A stretch of 64,000 nt of DNA from Sphingomonas crocodyli (GTDB taxonomy: Bacteria; Pseudomonadota; Alphaproteobacteria; Sphingomonadales; Sphingomonadaceae), in the NCBI RefSeq assembly GCF_004005865.1, contig NZ_SACN01000001.1:1550001-1614000 (forward strand), given 5' to 3'. Under the pieces are notes generated by a model that worked only from the letters and a program-made list of their open reading frames with translations, was not told the DNA's origin and ran no database searches. Made by a program: the position numbers and the translations under genes. Below are positions 34,515 to 42,247 of the stretch, one piece after another (within the stretch, counting starts at the first letter, position 1; each line of letters starts with the position of its first letter).

Positions 34515-35170
34515 TTAGTGCATGTGCGCCTTCATGGCGGCCCGGAGCATGTCGATCTTCTCGGGATCGGGGGCGGGCTTCTCGCCACTGTGACGGGCGT
34601 TCCATTCCGCCAGCATCCCGCCATATTGCCAGAAGTAGAGGTCACGCCAGTCCACGCCCATCATAGCACAGTTGACCATAACCTCATCTACGCGGAGCGC
34701 GGTTTCCTTGGGGGCTTTGCCGCCGGCGCCTTGGCCGGCGCGGCTTTTTTTGGCGGGTCGTAGCCCTCCACAGCGGCGCGGAGGATGGCGAGGGCGAGTG
34801 TCCACCGCTCGACGATCGGGGCGGTGTCGACGTAGGTTTCGACGAGGGACTTGGCGCGGATCGCGGAGACGTTGACCTCTGCGCCGTTCACCTCGCCCTT
34901 GCCGCCGCCGATCAGGCCCAGGCGGATAACTTCGCGGCAGTCGAAGGCGGATGCGCGGCCGAGATGCGGATTGCAGACTACCTCGCCCTCGATGACCGCG
35001 ACGCCCGCGATCAGATCAGCATATAGCTCGATCGCGCCCTTGCGGCGCTGGTTGCCTGCGGCGTCGATATAGCCGCAGGTCTTCTCAAGCTCGATCTGCT
35101 GGGGGAGGAGGAGCGCGAACTTGTACTCGCCGTCCGCGAACGGCAGAATGATGTCGGTGGGCAGGCTCAA
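34515..35170 (-). CDS. Tail assembly chaperone, frameshift product (GpGT-like)
   Basis: A -1 ribosomal frameshift at 34745-34751 would extend the shorter protein (34688-35170) into a second domain of about 78 residues. That domain contains LRVDEVMVNCAMMGVDWRDLYFWQYGGMLAEWN, typical of a second tail-chaperone domain. The T domain has no good start of its own. As in lambda G/GT, the shorter and longer forms together guide the tape measure during tail assembly. The predicted fusion runs from 35170 to 34751 in one frame and then to 34515. Confidence 0.75.
34688..35170 (-). CDS. Tail assembly chaperone, main product (GpG-like)
   Basis: A 160-residue protein (SLPTDIILPFADGEYKFALLLPQQIELEKTCG...) of the tail-chaperone / gene-transfer-agent gp10-like family. 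The TTG start at 35170 overlaps the tail-tube stop (TTGA). A GTG five codons upstream is possible. The C-terminal PKKAAPAKAPAAKPPRKPRSA lies downstream of the slip site and is replaced in the fusion. Confidence 0.75.
   Translation of the reverse strand: MSLPTDIILPFADGEYKFALLLPQQIELEKTCGYIDAAGNQRRKGAIELYADLIAGVAVIEGEVVCNPHLGRASAFDCREVIRLGLIGGGKGEVNGAEVNVSAIRAKSLVETYVDTAPIVERWTLALAILRAAVEGYDPPKKAAPAKAPAAKPPRKPRSA
34745..34751 (-). other. Slippery heptamer A-AAA-AAA for -1 frameshifting
   Basis: The minus strand reads CCA AAA AAA GCC in the frame of the main product, an X-XXY-YYZ heptamer. Slipping back one base gives AGC CGC GCC, which continues open to 34515. The site lies about 20 codons before the in-frame stop, as in other tail-chaperone genes. 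The GC-rich sequence downstream could form a stimulating hairpin (gccggccaaggcgccggc). Confidence 0.75.
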
Positions 35171-35616
35171 GAGGCCGGCACCCACTCCCAGCCACCGTGC
35201 GAGGCGATGGCGACCTCGCCAGAGCTATCGCCCTGATCGGTGAGGCTCATGTTCTGCGACGTCATCACGCCCTGATGCTCGTAATGGCCGAGGAGGACGC
35301 CTTCATCGGAACCGTCGCGCTTGTAGAGTTCGGTCTTGTAGTTCTTTCGGATGCCGAGTGCGGCTTCGAAGTCCTCGATCTGGTCGACGTTCACGAGACC
35401 CGAACCGGAAACATCCAACTGCTTGCCGTTCACGCGGACGGTGCGAACCGGCACCTGACCCGGCTTCTCGCAATCCTGCGTGAAACGGTCGGTGGTGTTT
35501 GCCGTCTTGTTGATATTGACGGACGTGATGCCGCAGAGGATTTCGAACACTTCCGTGGGCGTCGCGCCATTGCCCATGCGGACAAGTACGAAATCGGGAT
35601 CGTTCGGGATCGACAT
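35167..35616 (-). CDS. Major tail tube protein
   Basis: A 149-residue beta-rich protein (MSIPNDPDFVLVRMGNGATPTEVFEILCGITSVNINKTANTTDRFTQDCEKPGQVPVRTVRV...). The context just before the tail chaperone and the NKTANTTDRFTxDC pattern match tail-tube proteins of long-tailed phages. A GGAG site precedes the ATG, and a 13-bp element lies 51 bases upstream. Confidence 0.8.
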   Translation of the reverse strand: MSIPNDPDFVLVRMGNGATPTEVFEILCGITSVNINKTANTTDRFTQDCEKPGQVPVRTVRVNGKQLDVSGSGLVNVDQIEDFEAALGIRKNYKTELYKRDGSDEGVLLGHYEHQGVMTSQNMSLTDQGDSSGEVAIASHGGWEWVPAS

Positions 35617-35655
35617 GCGCAGCGCTCCAAGGTTCGGAGCGGAGGCTATGGGCGG

Positions 35656-35952
35656 TTAGGTTGGGTCGTTACCGCCGTCAGTAGAAACGAGGCGGAGCGC
35701 ACGGCGGGCTTCGACGGCCTCGCGATCGGCGATAGCGTTAGTCGATATATCGATGCCCGACCGAAAGATCAGGGCGCGAAGTTCGAAAGCCAAGCGCTCC
35801 ATGTGCTTGGCATCGTCGCCTCTCATCATCGAGCCGTTGCGCTCAAACTCGGCGAGCATGGTCTGAGAGACGTGATCTGGAACGATGCCAAGCTGCATCA
35901 GGCGCACGATGATCCGCCCGAAAAGTTCAGCCCGGATGTCCGCATCGGTCAT
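35656..35952 (-). CDS. Phage protein of unknown function (tail-completion region)
   Basis: A 98-residue mostly helical protein (MTDADIRAELFGRIIVRLMQLGIV...). Its last codons (LVSTDGGNDPT) are read through 13-bp element copy 4. It starts 18 bases after the DUF3168-like gene. No family recognised. Confidence 0.6.
   Translation of the reverse strand: MTDADIRAELFGRIIVRLMQLGIVPDHVSQTMLAEFERNGSMMRGDDAKHMERLAFELRALIFRSGIDISTNAIADREAVEARRALRLVSTDGGNDPT
35668..35680 (-). promoter_or_regulatory. 13-bp late element TGACGGCGGTAAC, copy 4
   Basis: An exact copy that also encodes part of the C-terminus of the preceding gene. It lies 51 bases before the tail-tube ATG, which has a GGAG ribosome site, unlike most other element-preceded genes. 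Confidence 0.7.
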
Positions 35953-35969
35953 TCCGGCGTGATGACACA

Positions 35970-36413
35970 TCAGGAAAGGTGGCGCACGCGGAAGTTTTGA
36001 ACGGTGTGATAGCCGCCCGCCTCTTGGGCATCCTGCAGAAGCTGCGCGCCAGTCCAGCGGATGCGCACCGTCCCGCCGCCTTCAAGCGGTAGGCGCTTGC
36101 CATCCAGTGCGACGGCGATTGCGTCCCCAATGCGGGAGGCGTGATCCTCGGCCGTTTCGATCAGCTGCGAGCCTTGGCGAACCCCGCTCGTGAAGCCGTG
36201 CACAGCAAAAATGCTCTCCGCCCCGTTTATGCACGCACCGCGAACCGGCGTGACGGCGCTCAGCACGCCTGTTTTGACGAGCGGCCAAGCCGGGTTCGCC
36301 GGGACGGTTTGCGGAAAAATGGAATCCGCCGGGATGATGGCGAGCAAGGGGGCATCGGCCTTCAATTCGGCGAGGGCTGCCCTCCTGATCTCCCGGTGCC
36401 GAGCGCGTGCCAT
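35970..36413 (-). CDS. Tail completion protein (DUF3168-like)
   Basis: A 147-residue protein (MARARHREIRRAALAELKADAPLLAIIPADSIFP...). It has the DUF3168 pattern of short strands (PLVKTGVLSAVTPVRGACINGAE...FAVHGF) used by proteins that end the tail tube (GpU-like). The ATG at 36413 overlaps the previous stop by one base; a GTG one codon earlier is also possible. Confidence 0.75.
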   Translation of the reverse strand: MARARHREIRRAALAELKADAPLLAIIPADSIFPQTVPANPAWPLVKTGVLSAVTPVRGACINGAESIFAVHGFTSGVRQGSQLIETAEDHASRIGDAIAVALDGKRLPLEGGGTVRIRWTGAQLLQDAQEAGGYHTVQNFRVRHLS

Positions 36414-36937
36414 CACAAACCTTTCAAAACATCGTTCACCACATTGCGGACCATCTTCGTCACTTCGGCGCGGTTTTTCTCGACTGCAGGCCTCATGTAG
36501 GGGCGCTCTGGCAGAGTGATCGTGTGCGGCTTTGTCCGCGGCAGGTAGGTCGACAAGATGTTGTCATCAGGCACGAACACAGCGAGACCGTTCCCGCCGA
36601 TGAAATAGGCAGTCCCGCCGGGGTGATTGATCGTGCCGCCGAATTCTTGGATAGCGGCGTAGGGCGCATTGCTGCTGATCTGAACCTTCAACGGCTCGAC
36701 CTGGTTGGTCTCGATGTTATTTGCCAGCGTCCCACTATCATTGTTAGGGGCAGTTCTGGGCGCAGATGGCTGATGGTTGGCGCCTGTGACCGCTCCGTCG
36801 GTAATGCTGTTCTGAGCATCAGTCTGGATTTGCTGGCCGGCCGCAAAGAGAGCCGCCCCGACCTTCCGAACCGCAGCGGGACCAGTGATCGCATCCAGGC
36901 GCTTCTTAAAGCGGTCGCCCCCTTTTACTTTAGCCAT
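36413..36937 (-). CDS. HK97 gp10-like head-tail protein
   Basis: A 174-residue protein. The GDRFKKRLDAITGPAAVRKVGAALFAAGQQIQTDAQNSI N-terminus and PYAAIQEFGGTINHPGGTAYFIG core are typical of HK97 gp10-family tail/neck proteins. The start is MAKVKGG at 36937 or two codons earlier. It overlaps the end of the HNH gene. Confidence 0.8.
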   Translation of the reverse strand: MAKVKGGDRFKKRLDAITGPAAVRKVGAALFAAGQQIQTDAQNSITDGAVTGANHQPSAPRTAPNNDSGTLANNIETNQVEPLKVQISSNAPYAAIQEFGGTINHPGGTAYFIGGNGLAVFVPDDNILSTYLPRTKPHTITLPERPYMRPAVEKNRAEVTKMVRNVVNDVLKGL

Positions 36938-37644
36938 CGCCACGCCAGTCGATGCAAGATTTTCCAGATGGTCGCTTGGTTGACGCCAAACTCGCGGGCT
37001 AGCTCGTTCTGAGATTTTCCGACTGCGGCGCGAATTGCCTTAACGTCATCCTCGGTGAGTTTGGCGTTATGAACGTCTTCTCCCAATTTCATCGTGCCAT
37101 GCTCGTAGCGGTCGGCTGCGTTTTCAGTGACCGTGCCCCACCGTAAATGCTGCGGATTAACGCAACCCTCATGGCCCATACCGCAAGAGTGCAGGGCCGC
37201 ATGATCGGCGGATGGCGGCTCTCCATGCGCCTTGCGGCACATTTCCCGATGCGCGCCAACAAATTCTCCTGCCTCGTTGTTGAGACAGCCGTATCCATTT
37301 CCACGATCAGCGAATGGCCATTTCAAGCAATCTTCGCCGACGTGGGCGACATGCGCGATCAGCCAAGCGAGCGGCTCGCCAGATGCCGCCCTGAACTCGG
37401 CTCCCTTGTTTGGGTCACCGTATCTCCACCGGCGCTTATAGTGGGCACCGCAAAGCATCGAGCGGGAAGAGGCTCCCTGCTTTGAGCATCCAGGCATAGC
37501 GCATGGCCCATATTGGGTGGGGCGACGAACAGAAGCGAGAGGGTCGCCATACTTGCGCCACTTAGCGATATGAGCTGAACACCACCCGCGACCTTTCACC
37601 GGCTTGCCGCAGCCGGCGATCGAGCATAAGCCCGCCTTAGCCAT
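36925..37644 (-). CDS. Free-standing HNH endonuclease
   Basis: A 239-residue protein. Two N-terminal zinc-ribbon-like repeats (CSIAGCGKPVKGRGWCSAHIAKWRKYGDP and the similar CAMPGCSKQGASSRSMLCGAHYKRRWRYGDP) come first. An HNH core (DHAALHSCGMGHEGCVNPQHLRWGT) and a C-terminal HTH (KSQNELAREFGVNQATIWKILH) follow. It sits between two head-tail connector genes without breaking them, as homing endonucleases do. The start is at 37644, leaving 106 bases to the upstream gene. Confidence 0.85.
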   Translation of the reverse strand: MAKAGLCSIAGCGKPVKGRGWCSAHIAKWRKYGDPLASVRRPTQYGPCAMPGCSKQGASSRSMLCGAHYKRRWRYGDPNKGAEFRAASGEPLAWLIAHVAHVGEDCLKWPFADRGNGYGCLNNEAGEFVGAHREMCRKAHGEPPSADHAALHSCGMGHEGCVNPQHLRWGTVTENAADRYEHGTMKLGEDVHNAKLTEDDVKAIRAAVGKSQNELAREFGVNQATIWKILHRLAWRWLK

Positions 37645-37750
37645 TTCCGATCCTTCCGCGATCGTATTGGTTAGAGCCGAGCGTGGTGTTGGTAGCACCC
37701 GTTCGGCTCGAAGTTCCTTAGCGGAATCGTCGAATTTCGGCAAGGCTGCA

Positions 37751-38125
37751 CTAGCCACGGCGCCCGCGCCCGCTATGATAGACGCTCATCGGATCGCGCT
37801 CCAACTGGCTGACGCGCCACACCCCGGCAAACGGGCCTTCCAGCACCTCGACCTGCGCATCGGTATCGATCGATCCGGAGAGGGTGGCGGCAAGGATGAG
37901 GAAGCGGACGTCGCCGTCTGCAAAGCCCTCTGCACGCATCGCCTCGGTGGCGGCGTCGAACTGAACCTGGCAGTCGCGGCGAACCTCGACACCGGGCGAG
38001 ACGATCGACCCGCCGGCGTCATAGACCGCATCGGTGAAGGTGATGACCTGGGCGGGATGATAGGGGCCGCCAAAGACCGCGCTGATCTGCTGCGCGATCC
38101 CCGCGAACATGGCGGGCACGTCCAT
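37751..38125 (-). CDS. Head-tail adaptor
   Basis: A 124-residue protein (MDVPAMFAGIAQQISAVFGGPYHPAQVITFTDAVYD...). The pattern of small beta-barrel strands and its position after the DUF4054 protein fit a head-tail joining or stopper protein. Its ATG overlaps the previous stop by one base. Confidence 0.65.
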   Translation of the reverse strand: MDVPAMFAGIAQQISAVFGGPYHPAQVITFTDAVYDAGGSIVSPGVEVRRDCQVQFDAATEAMRAEGFADGDVRFLILAATLSGSIDTDAQVEVLEGPFAGVWRVSQLERDPMSVYHSGRGRRG

Positions 38126-38568
38126 CAGAGCACCCAAGGGGGCAGGGGGCCAGCGTAGCCGTTGTATCCGGGGTTGCAGGGGCCGTCGGCGATACCGCCA
38201 CTTACGCGAGGCCCAGCCTTCGATGCCCGGAGCAACGCCTGAAACTCGATGCCGTAGCGAGTGGCCTTATACCCGCCCTCTGCCGCGATCGTGGCGGCGG
38301 TATCGGAAAAGGCGACGTCGAAGCTACCGGACTTGAACCGGGTGACGCCAGAAGGGATCGAGCCCCCAGCACCACCGCCCACGCCGCCGATCGTCATGTT
38401 GTGAGCCGCCAGCGCCATCTCAGCAACAGCCCGGTCGCCCTCGATCCAGCTATCGTCGACAGCGCGGAGGCTGTCGGTCAGCCAGTATTGGATCGTCTCG
38501 TCAGGGACGGACGCGAATGCGGGATAGCGCATCTTGAGGGTGGCCGGGGTGGCGGGTTGATAGGCCAT
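38125..38568 (-). CDS. Head-tail connector (DUF4054)
   Basis: A 147-residue protein starting MAYQPATPATLKMRYPAFASVPDETIQYWLTDSLRAVDDSW. This is the DUF4054 pattern of a helical connector protein, with the conserved Gly-rich GGVGGGAGGSIPSGVTRFKSGSFDVAFSD. It attaches the neck to the portal. The ATG lies 30 bases after a 13-bp element. Confidence 0.85.
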   Translation of the reverse strand: MAYQPATPATLKMRYPAFASVPDETIQYWLTDSLRAVDDSWIEGDRAVAEMALAAHNMTIGGVGGGAGGSIPSGVTRFKSGSFDVAFSDTAATIAAEGGYKATRYGIEFQALLRASKAGPRVSGGIADGPCNPGYNGYAGPLPPWVL

Positions 38569-38598
38569 CCCCCATCGTCGATCGGGGAGACTTCGACC

Positions 38599-38611
38599 GT
38601 TACCGCCGTCA
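38599..38611 (-). promoter_or_regulatory. 13-bp late element TGACGGCGGTAAC, copy 5
   Basis: An exact copy, 30 bases before the DUF4054 ATG. Upstream is a gap of about 130 bases with a strong hairpin (38706-38736). Confidence 0.75.
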
Positions 38612-38705
38612 ATGCCCCCCCCCCCAGAATTGGGAATGGTCGATCGCTGGGGGAGGTGATATCCCCACCTAGCCCTCAATCTGTTGGACCGGTGAGGGTG
38701 GAGGC

Positions 38706-38736
38706 GGCGGCGCGCTTTGTGAAACGGCGCGCCGCC
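38706..38736 (-). terminator. Hairpin after the 55-residue gene, possible terminator
   Basis: A perfect 10-bp stem, ggcggcgcgc / gcgcgccgcc, with an 11-base loop lies ten bases past the stop codon at 38746. No T run follows, so it may be a stability or pause hairpin rather than a true intrinsic terminator. It separates two late blocks just before element copy 5. Confidence 0.45.
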
Positions 38737-38745
38737 GTCGTTCCG

Positions 38746-38913
38746 TCAGAGGCTGTTGTAGCCGCCGCGCTTGAGCTTGCCCCAAGTGTTCGGATAACCG
38801 TTCACCTGGCCGGTCTTGCCGGTGGCGACTTCCTCGTTGTGGCGGTCGGAATAATAGGCCGACTTGCCCTTGGCGCTGAGCTTGGCGACCAGCTTTGCTT
38901 CTTCGCTATCCAT
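38746..38913 (-). CDS. Small phage protein, head module
   Basis: A 55-residue basic protein (MDSEEAKLVAKLSAKGKSAYYSDRHNEEVATGKTGQVNGYPNTWGKLKRGG...). The ATG overlaps the end of the GNAT-like gene by eight bases. No family recognised; short proteins of this type occur between the capsid and connector genes. Confidence 0.6.
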   Translation of the reverse strand: MDSEEAKLVAKLSAKGKSAYYSDRHNEEVATGKTGQVNGYPNTWGKLKRGGYNSL

Positions 38914-39223
38914 GTCGATTTCCTTCCAGTTCTACGGTGAAGACCTTTGCGACTTCCTCGGCCCCTACGAGCTTTGCGAAGCGGGCCATCTGCTCGTTAT
39001 CGTTGCGCGCGGTGAAGGTGACGAACCTACCCGCGTGGCGCTTGGTGAAGGTCTGAAACATCTGGGCCAGAAGCGCGGGACGCTCCTCGCAGACGTAGAT
39101 GTTGTCGATTTCCAGCCTATGCCCGTGGTCCGTCCACGAGCAGGTCGCAACGACGTTTGCCCCGTCCTTGATCGTGATACGCCATCCCTCGGCAGAGGCG
39201 CAGGGGAAGGGGCCGATGATCAT
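38906..39223 (-). CDS. GNAT-like phage protein
   Basis: A 105-residue protein. The last part (TFTARNDNEQMARFAKLVGAEEVAKVFTVELE) resembles the end of GNAT acetyltransferases (NxxxxxxxKLGF). The acetyl-CoA-binding motif is weak, and the domain is short. It is directly downstream of the SGNH protein gene, and could modify the virion or host; this is inference. Confidence 0.45.
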   Translation of the reverse strand: MIIGPFPCASAEGWRITIKDGANVVATCSWTDHGHRLEIDNIYVCEERPALLAQMFQTFTKRHAGRFVTFTARNDNEQMARFAKLVGAEEVAKVFTVELEGNRHG

Positions 39224-39225
39224 GG

Positions 39226-41460
39226 TTACAGCACCCAACCTTTGGCTAGCAGTGCGCTCAAAACAATCTGAGCCGCCGCCGCATAGCCCGCATCAGTCAT
39301 ATGCACATCCGTAGGCTGGAATGCTGTAGGCAATTGGTCAAACCCGAACCGCGTTGCATCCGCATAAGGCTGTCCGGGACCGCCGAGAGCTACGAGAGCC
39401 GAGCGCCAATCCAGGAAGTTGTTTGGGTACAGCGCAGCTAGCTCAGCGTTCAACGCGGCGAGTTCATTATATCCAGTTGCGCCTAACCGTTCGTCAGCGG
39501 TGGGGTCATTCAGGATTGAGAATACAAGGAAGCGGCCCTCCGAGTACGTGTTGTAGTAATTTACCGCAGCCGCGATACCATCCTTTACGTCCTGCTGCCA
39601 CGACGCGCCGTGAGCGAAGAAATCATTGCGGCCGAACTCGATCATGCCGATAGCGCCGTAAAGATTTACGCGCCTACGGACATTTGGCCACAGCGCATTA
39701 GCGGCAAGGCCGGGAAAGCCGTTGTTGAACACGGTGAGCGAGGGGCGCAGGGACTTTATAACTCCCGGCCAACACTTTTGCGCTGCGGTTGCGAACTGAT
39801 CGCCAGTAGACCCGGTCGATGAGGCTTGCCCCGCAGTGAGACTATCGCCGTTACAGACGAGGTATCCCGCCAGCTTTTCTGGCTTTCGCGGGGCACCTAC
39901 GATCCCGGCTGAAAAATCAGTCAGAAGGCCAGTGGATGACTTGCCTCCGATGCCCACACGAGTGGCGTTTTTCGGGCCGGATGTCGTACCAGTTTCAGCA
40001 CCGTTAATACCTGTCACGGTGTTAACCAACGCCCCGTTCACAAGTAGACGAGCCTCGTCACCAACGGCCTGAAGCTCCATGACATCTCCTGCCACAGCGG
40101 TCCATGCATAGGTTGTCCCCACGACGCCAGCGCCTACGGTGTTGTCTTGGTTAACTCGGAAGAACCGCGATCCAGTTCCGGGGGTGTAATCGGCGGCAAC
40201 GAAATTTCCGTTCCCCTGCAAGCGAACAACGAGGAACCGCGTGCTACGGCTGCTCGTCATTGTCGTGCGGACGTAATGATCCAGCGAGTCCATGTTTTTG
40301 CGGACCGCCGCCGTCGAACCGATGTTAGAGGTATCCGCAAGCCTAGCTTCATTCGACAGGATCGTGATGTTATTGGGGTTAACGCCAGTCACAAGCCAAT
40401 CAGGGCTTGCCGATAGCAGGCCGTCAGCCCTGTCGAAATTGTCGGCAAAAGCCGTTATGCCGCTGGCTACTGCCGATGACGCCGAAGTGAGCGTTTGGGC
40501 TGAACCATTAGTGCCGCGATACGAGAGCGAGAAACCGTTATCGAGACCCTGTACAACGTAGGTTGTCGCTGTTGCACCGGGGATAACCAGTCCATCGCGC
40601 AGCCACTGCATATTGTTTGTATAAGCACCCGGCGTTGCGGTTAGCGTCTGCCCCACAACTGGCGAGCCGGTCGGAGCGGGGAGCCCGCCGCCCGCGCTAT
40701 CATCATTCGTGATCGTGATGACCCTCTGCGCCGATACCGTGGGATAGGCGGCGAGAGTTGCGGTGATGATGATGGTCTCGTCGGCTTCAACGGCAGTATC
40801 GCTATTGATGGAGACATCGAACGACGCGGAGTTCTGGCCGCTCGGGATCGTCACGCTGGCGGGCGGGGTCGCGTAGTCGGATCCGCTCGTGGCCGTGCCA
40901 GTATAGGCGAGGTTGACGACGAGAGCGCCTGTCACGCCATCGCGGTTGGCGGTGACGGTGGTGCTGACGGTCTGCGAGCCGCTGTTGCCCTCGGCCACGC
41001 TGACGTTCGCGGAGATCGACAGGCTGGGCGATGGCGTCGGGATGACGGGGGTGCCCACATCCGACTGCACCGTTGCCCCCAGATCGTCCTCGGCATAAAC
41101 CTTGTAGACGATCGAGCCGTCGGGCTGGACGTTGCCCGCGACGCGCCAGCGCACGAGGGTTCGCCCGCCGCTCAGCGAGGCGATGGCCTGCGCGCGAAGC
41201 GATGCCTGCGATGCGGCAAGGATATCGATCCGGCTATCCCGGTAGCCCTGTCCTACGCCCGGCTCATACTCACGGATCGAGAGCGTGGACACCTCATAGG
41301 GAAGCCCGCTCGACATCACGTTGCCGTTGACGGTCGAGAAGCCGGGGGCGCCGTCGTTCAGCACCTCCACCTTGCCGGTGGTCAGGCCGGTGAGTTTCGC
41401 CTGAAACGGGCGCCCCTGAACGCCCTGAGTTACGGAGAGGGTGAGCGCGCCGAGTGCCAT
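39226..41460 (-). CDS. Virion-associated SGNH hydrolase with Calx-beta domain
   Basis: A 744-residue protein in the head module. A Calx-beta domain (about 147-252: SISANVSVAEGNSGSQTVSTTV...VEADETIIITATL) is followed by an Ig-like segment (PVVGQTLTATPGAYTNNMQWLRDGLVIPGATATTYV). A lectin-like region comes next, and the protein ends in a GDSL/SGNH esterase domain (about 530-744) with CNGDSLTAG (Ser540) and DVHMTDAGY (Asp718/His720). It may decorate the head or serve as a surface esterase acting on host polysaccharide. The ATG is 32 bases after a 13-bp element. Confidence 0.8.
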   Translation of the reverse strand: MALGALTLSVTQGVQGRPFQAKLTGLTTGKVEVLNDGAPGFSTVNGNVMSSGLPYEVSTLSIREYEPGVGQGYRDSRIDILAASQASLRAQAIASLSGGRTLVRWRVAGNVQPDGSIVYKVYAEDDLGATVQSDVGTPVIPTPSPSLSISANVSVAEGNSGSQTVSTTVTANRDGVTGALVVNLAYTGTATSGSDYATPPASVTIPSGQNSASFDVSINSDTAVEADETIIITATLAAYPTVSAQRVITITNDDSAGGGLPAPTGSPVVGQTLTATPGAYTNNMQWLRDGLVIPGATATTYVVQGLDNGFSLSYRGTNGSAQTLTSASSAVASGITAFADNFDRADGLLSASPDWLVTGVNPNNITILSNEARLADTSNIGSTAAVRKNMDSLDHYVRTTMTSSRSTRFLVVRLQGNGNFVAADYTPGTGSRFFRVNQDNTVGAGVVGTTYAWTAVAGDVMELQAVGDEARLLVNGALVNTVTGINGAETGTTSGPKNATRVGIGGKSSTGLLTDFSAGIVGAPRKPEKLAGYLVCNGDSLTAGQASSTGSTGDQFATAAQKCWPGVIKSLRPSLTVFNNGFPGLAANALWPNVRRRVNLYGAIGMIEFGRNDFFAHGASWQQDVKDGIAAAVNYYNTYSEGRFLVFSILNDPTADERLGATGYNELAALNAELAALYPNNFLDWRSALVALGGPGQPYADATRFGFDQLPTAFQPTDVHMTDAGYAAAAQIVLSALLAKGWVL

Positions 41461-41492
41461 GGCGGGGAGGGTGGAGCGATGCTCCCTGTCCC

Positions 41493-41505
41493 GTTACCGC
41501 CGTCA
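41493..41505 (-). promoter_or_regulatory. 13-bp late element TGACGGCGGTAAC, copy 6
   Basis: An exact copy, 32 bases before the ATG of the SGNH/Calx-beta gene and downstream of a rho-independent terminator. A new transcript must therefore start close to here. Confidence 0.8.
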
Positions 41506-41686
41506 GGCCCTCGGCTTAAGGTGGTGAACCCGGATGAGGCCGCATCGAGAGCATCTGCACACGAGCCGGCGAGGGTTGTACGTTGCCACCCGCCGTCGCC
41601 AGCGATGCAATCCAAAAGAGCAGAGCAGTTTCATCGCGCGCCCTTAGCGAAGGATTTGTTGCAGCTTGATTAAGCGTCGGCGCTCA

Positions 41687-41722
41687 AGAAAGGGGCCGCC
41701 ACCCGAAGGTAGCGGCCCGAGT
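41687..41722 (-). terminator. Rho-independent terminator after the capsid block
   Basis: On the minus strand the stem gggccgctacc / ggtggcggccc with a ttcg tetraloop is followed by cctttctt. It ends the block from the protease through the coiled-coil protein. Confidence 0.85.
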
Positions 41723-41747
41723 GTCCCAGGGAGGGGGGGGGGAGGGG

Positions 41748-42236
41748 TTAAGCGAGCAGTTCGTCCTGGCGGGCCTTGAGCGCGGCCAGCGCACCCGAGC
41801 GCGACTTGCCAGCGGTCTCGGCGGCGATCAGCTTCTCGATCTCATCCGCATCTGTCATGGTCTGCAGATGCTCGGTCAGCTTCTCGACACTCTGATCGAG
41901 CGGGCCGGGTTCGCCCGAGGGCTTGTTCGCGGCAGCGAGCTTCGCTTCGAGTTCGGCGACTTTGGCTTCCGCCTCGTCCGCGCGGGCCGTCTCGTCCGCG
42001 AGCGCAGCCTTGAGCCGATCGATCTCGGCCGTCGCCTCGGCGGGCGCATCGCCCTTCTTGCCGAAGTCGGGCAGGTCGCCGAGTATGTTCACCTTGCGGC
42101 CCTCGATCTCGATGTGGTGGCCATCCTTCTCGGTGCCACCGATCGCGATTTCAGCGCCCGGTTCCACCCAATGGGTTGCGCCGCCTTCGAGGTTGATACC
42201 GCGCGGACCGGCCGCATAATTCGTATGCTTCTTCAT
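41748..42236 (-). CDS. Coiled-coil phage structural protein
   Basis: A 162-residue protein (MKKHTNYAAGPRGINLEGGATHWVEPGAEIAIGG...). A short beta N-terminus is followed by a long coiled coil (TAEIDRLKAALADETARADEAEAKVAELEAKLAAAN) and a helical end. It is directly downstream of the major capsid protein and upstream of a strong terminator. It is probably a minor virion or scaffold-like protein. No specific family recognised. Confidence 0.6.
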   Translation of the reverse strand: MKKHTNYAAGPRGINLEGGATHWVEPGAEIAIGGTEKDGHHIEIEGRKVNILGDLPDFGKKGDAPAEATAEIDRLKAALADETARADEAEAKVAELEAKLAAANKPSGEPGPLDQSVEKLTEHLQTMTDADEIEKLIAAETAGKSRSGALAALKARQDELLA

Positions 42237-42247
42237 GTCGCCGATCC

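Larger units (their letters stand above)
41461..41747. other. Gap of about 290 bases holding a terminator and a 13-bp element
   Basis: Besides the element (41493-41505) and the terminator (41687-41722), about 180 bases remain. A plus-strand open frame (41479-41673, 64 codons) runs through the element and has no ribosome site or family resemblance, so I do not call it a gene. Confidence 0.5.

Noticed and set aside
35656..35680. Element copy 4 as merely coding sequence
   Set aside because: It does encode the end of a gene, but the identical 13 bases in non-coding gaps argue for a shared site.
41479..41673. Plus-strand gene of 64 codons in the gap after the SGNH gene
   Set aside because: No ribosome site, no family, and it runs through the 13-bp element.
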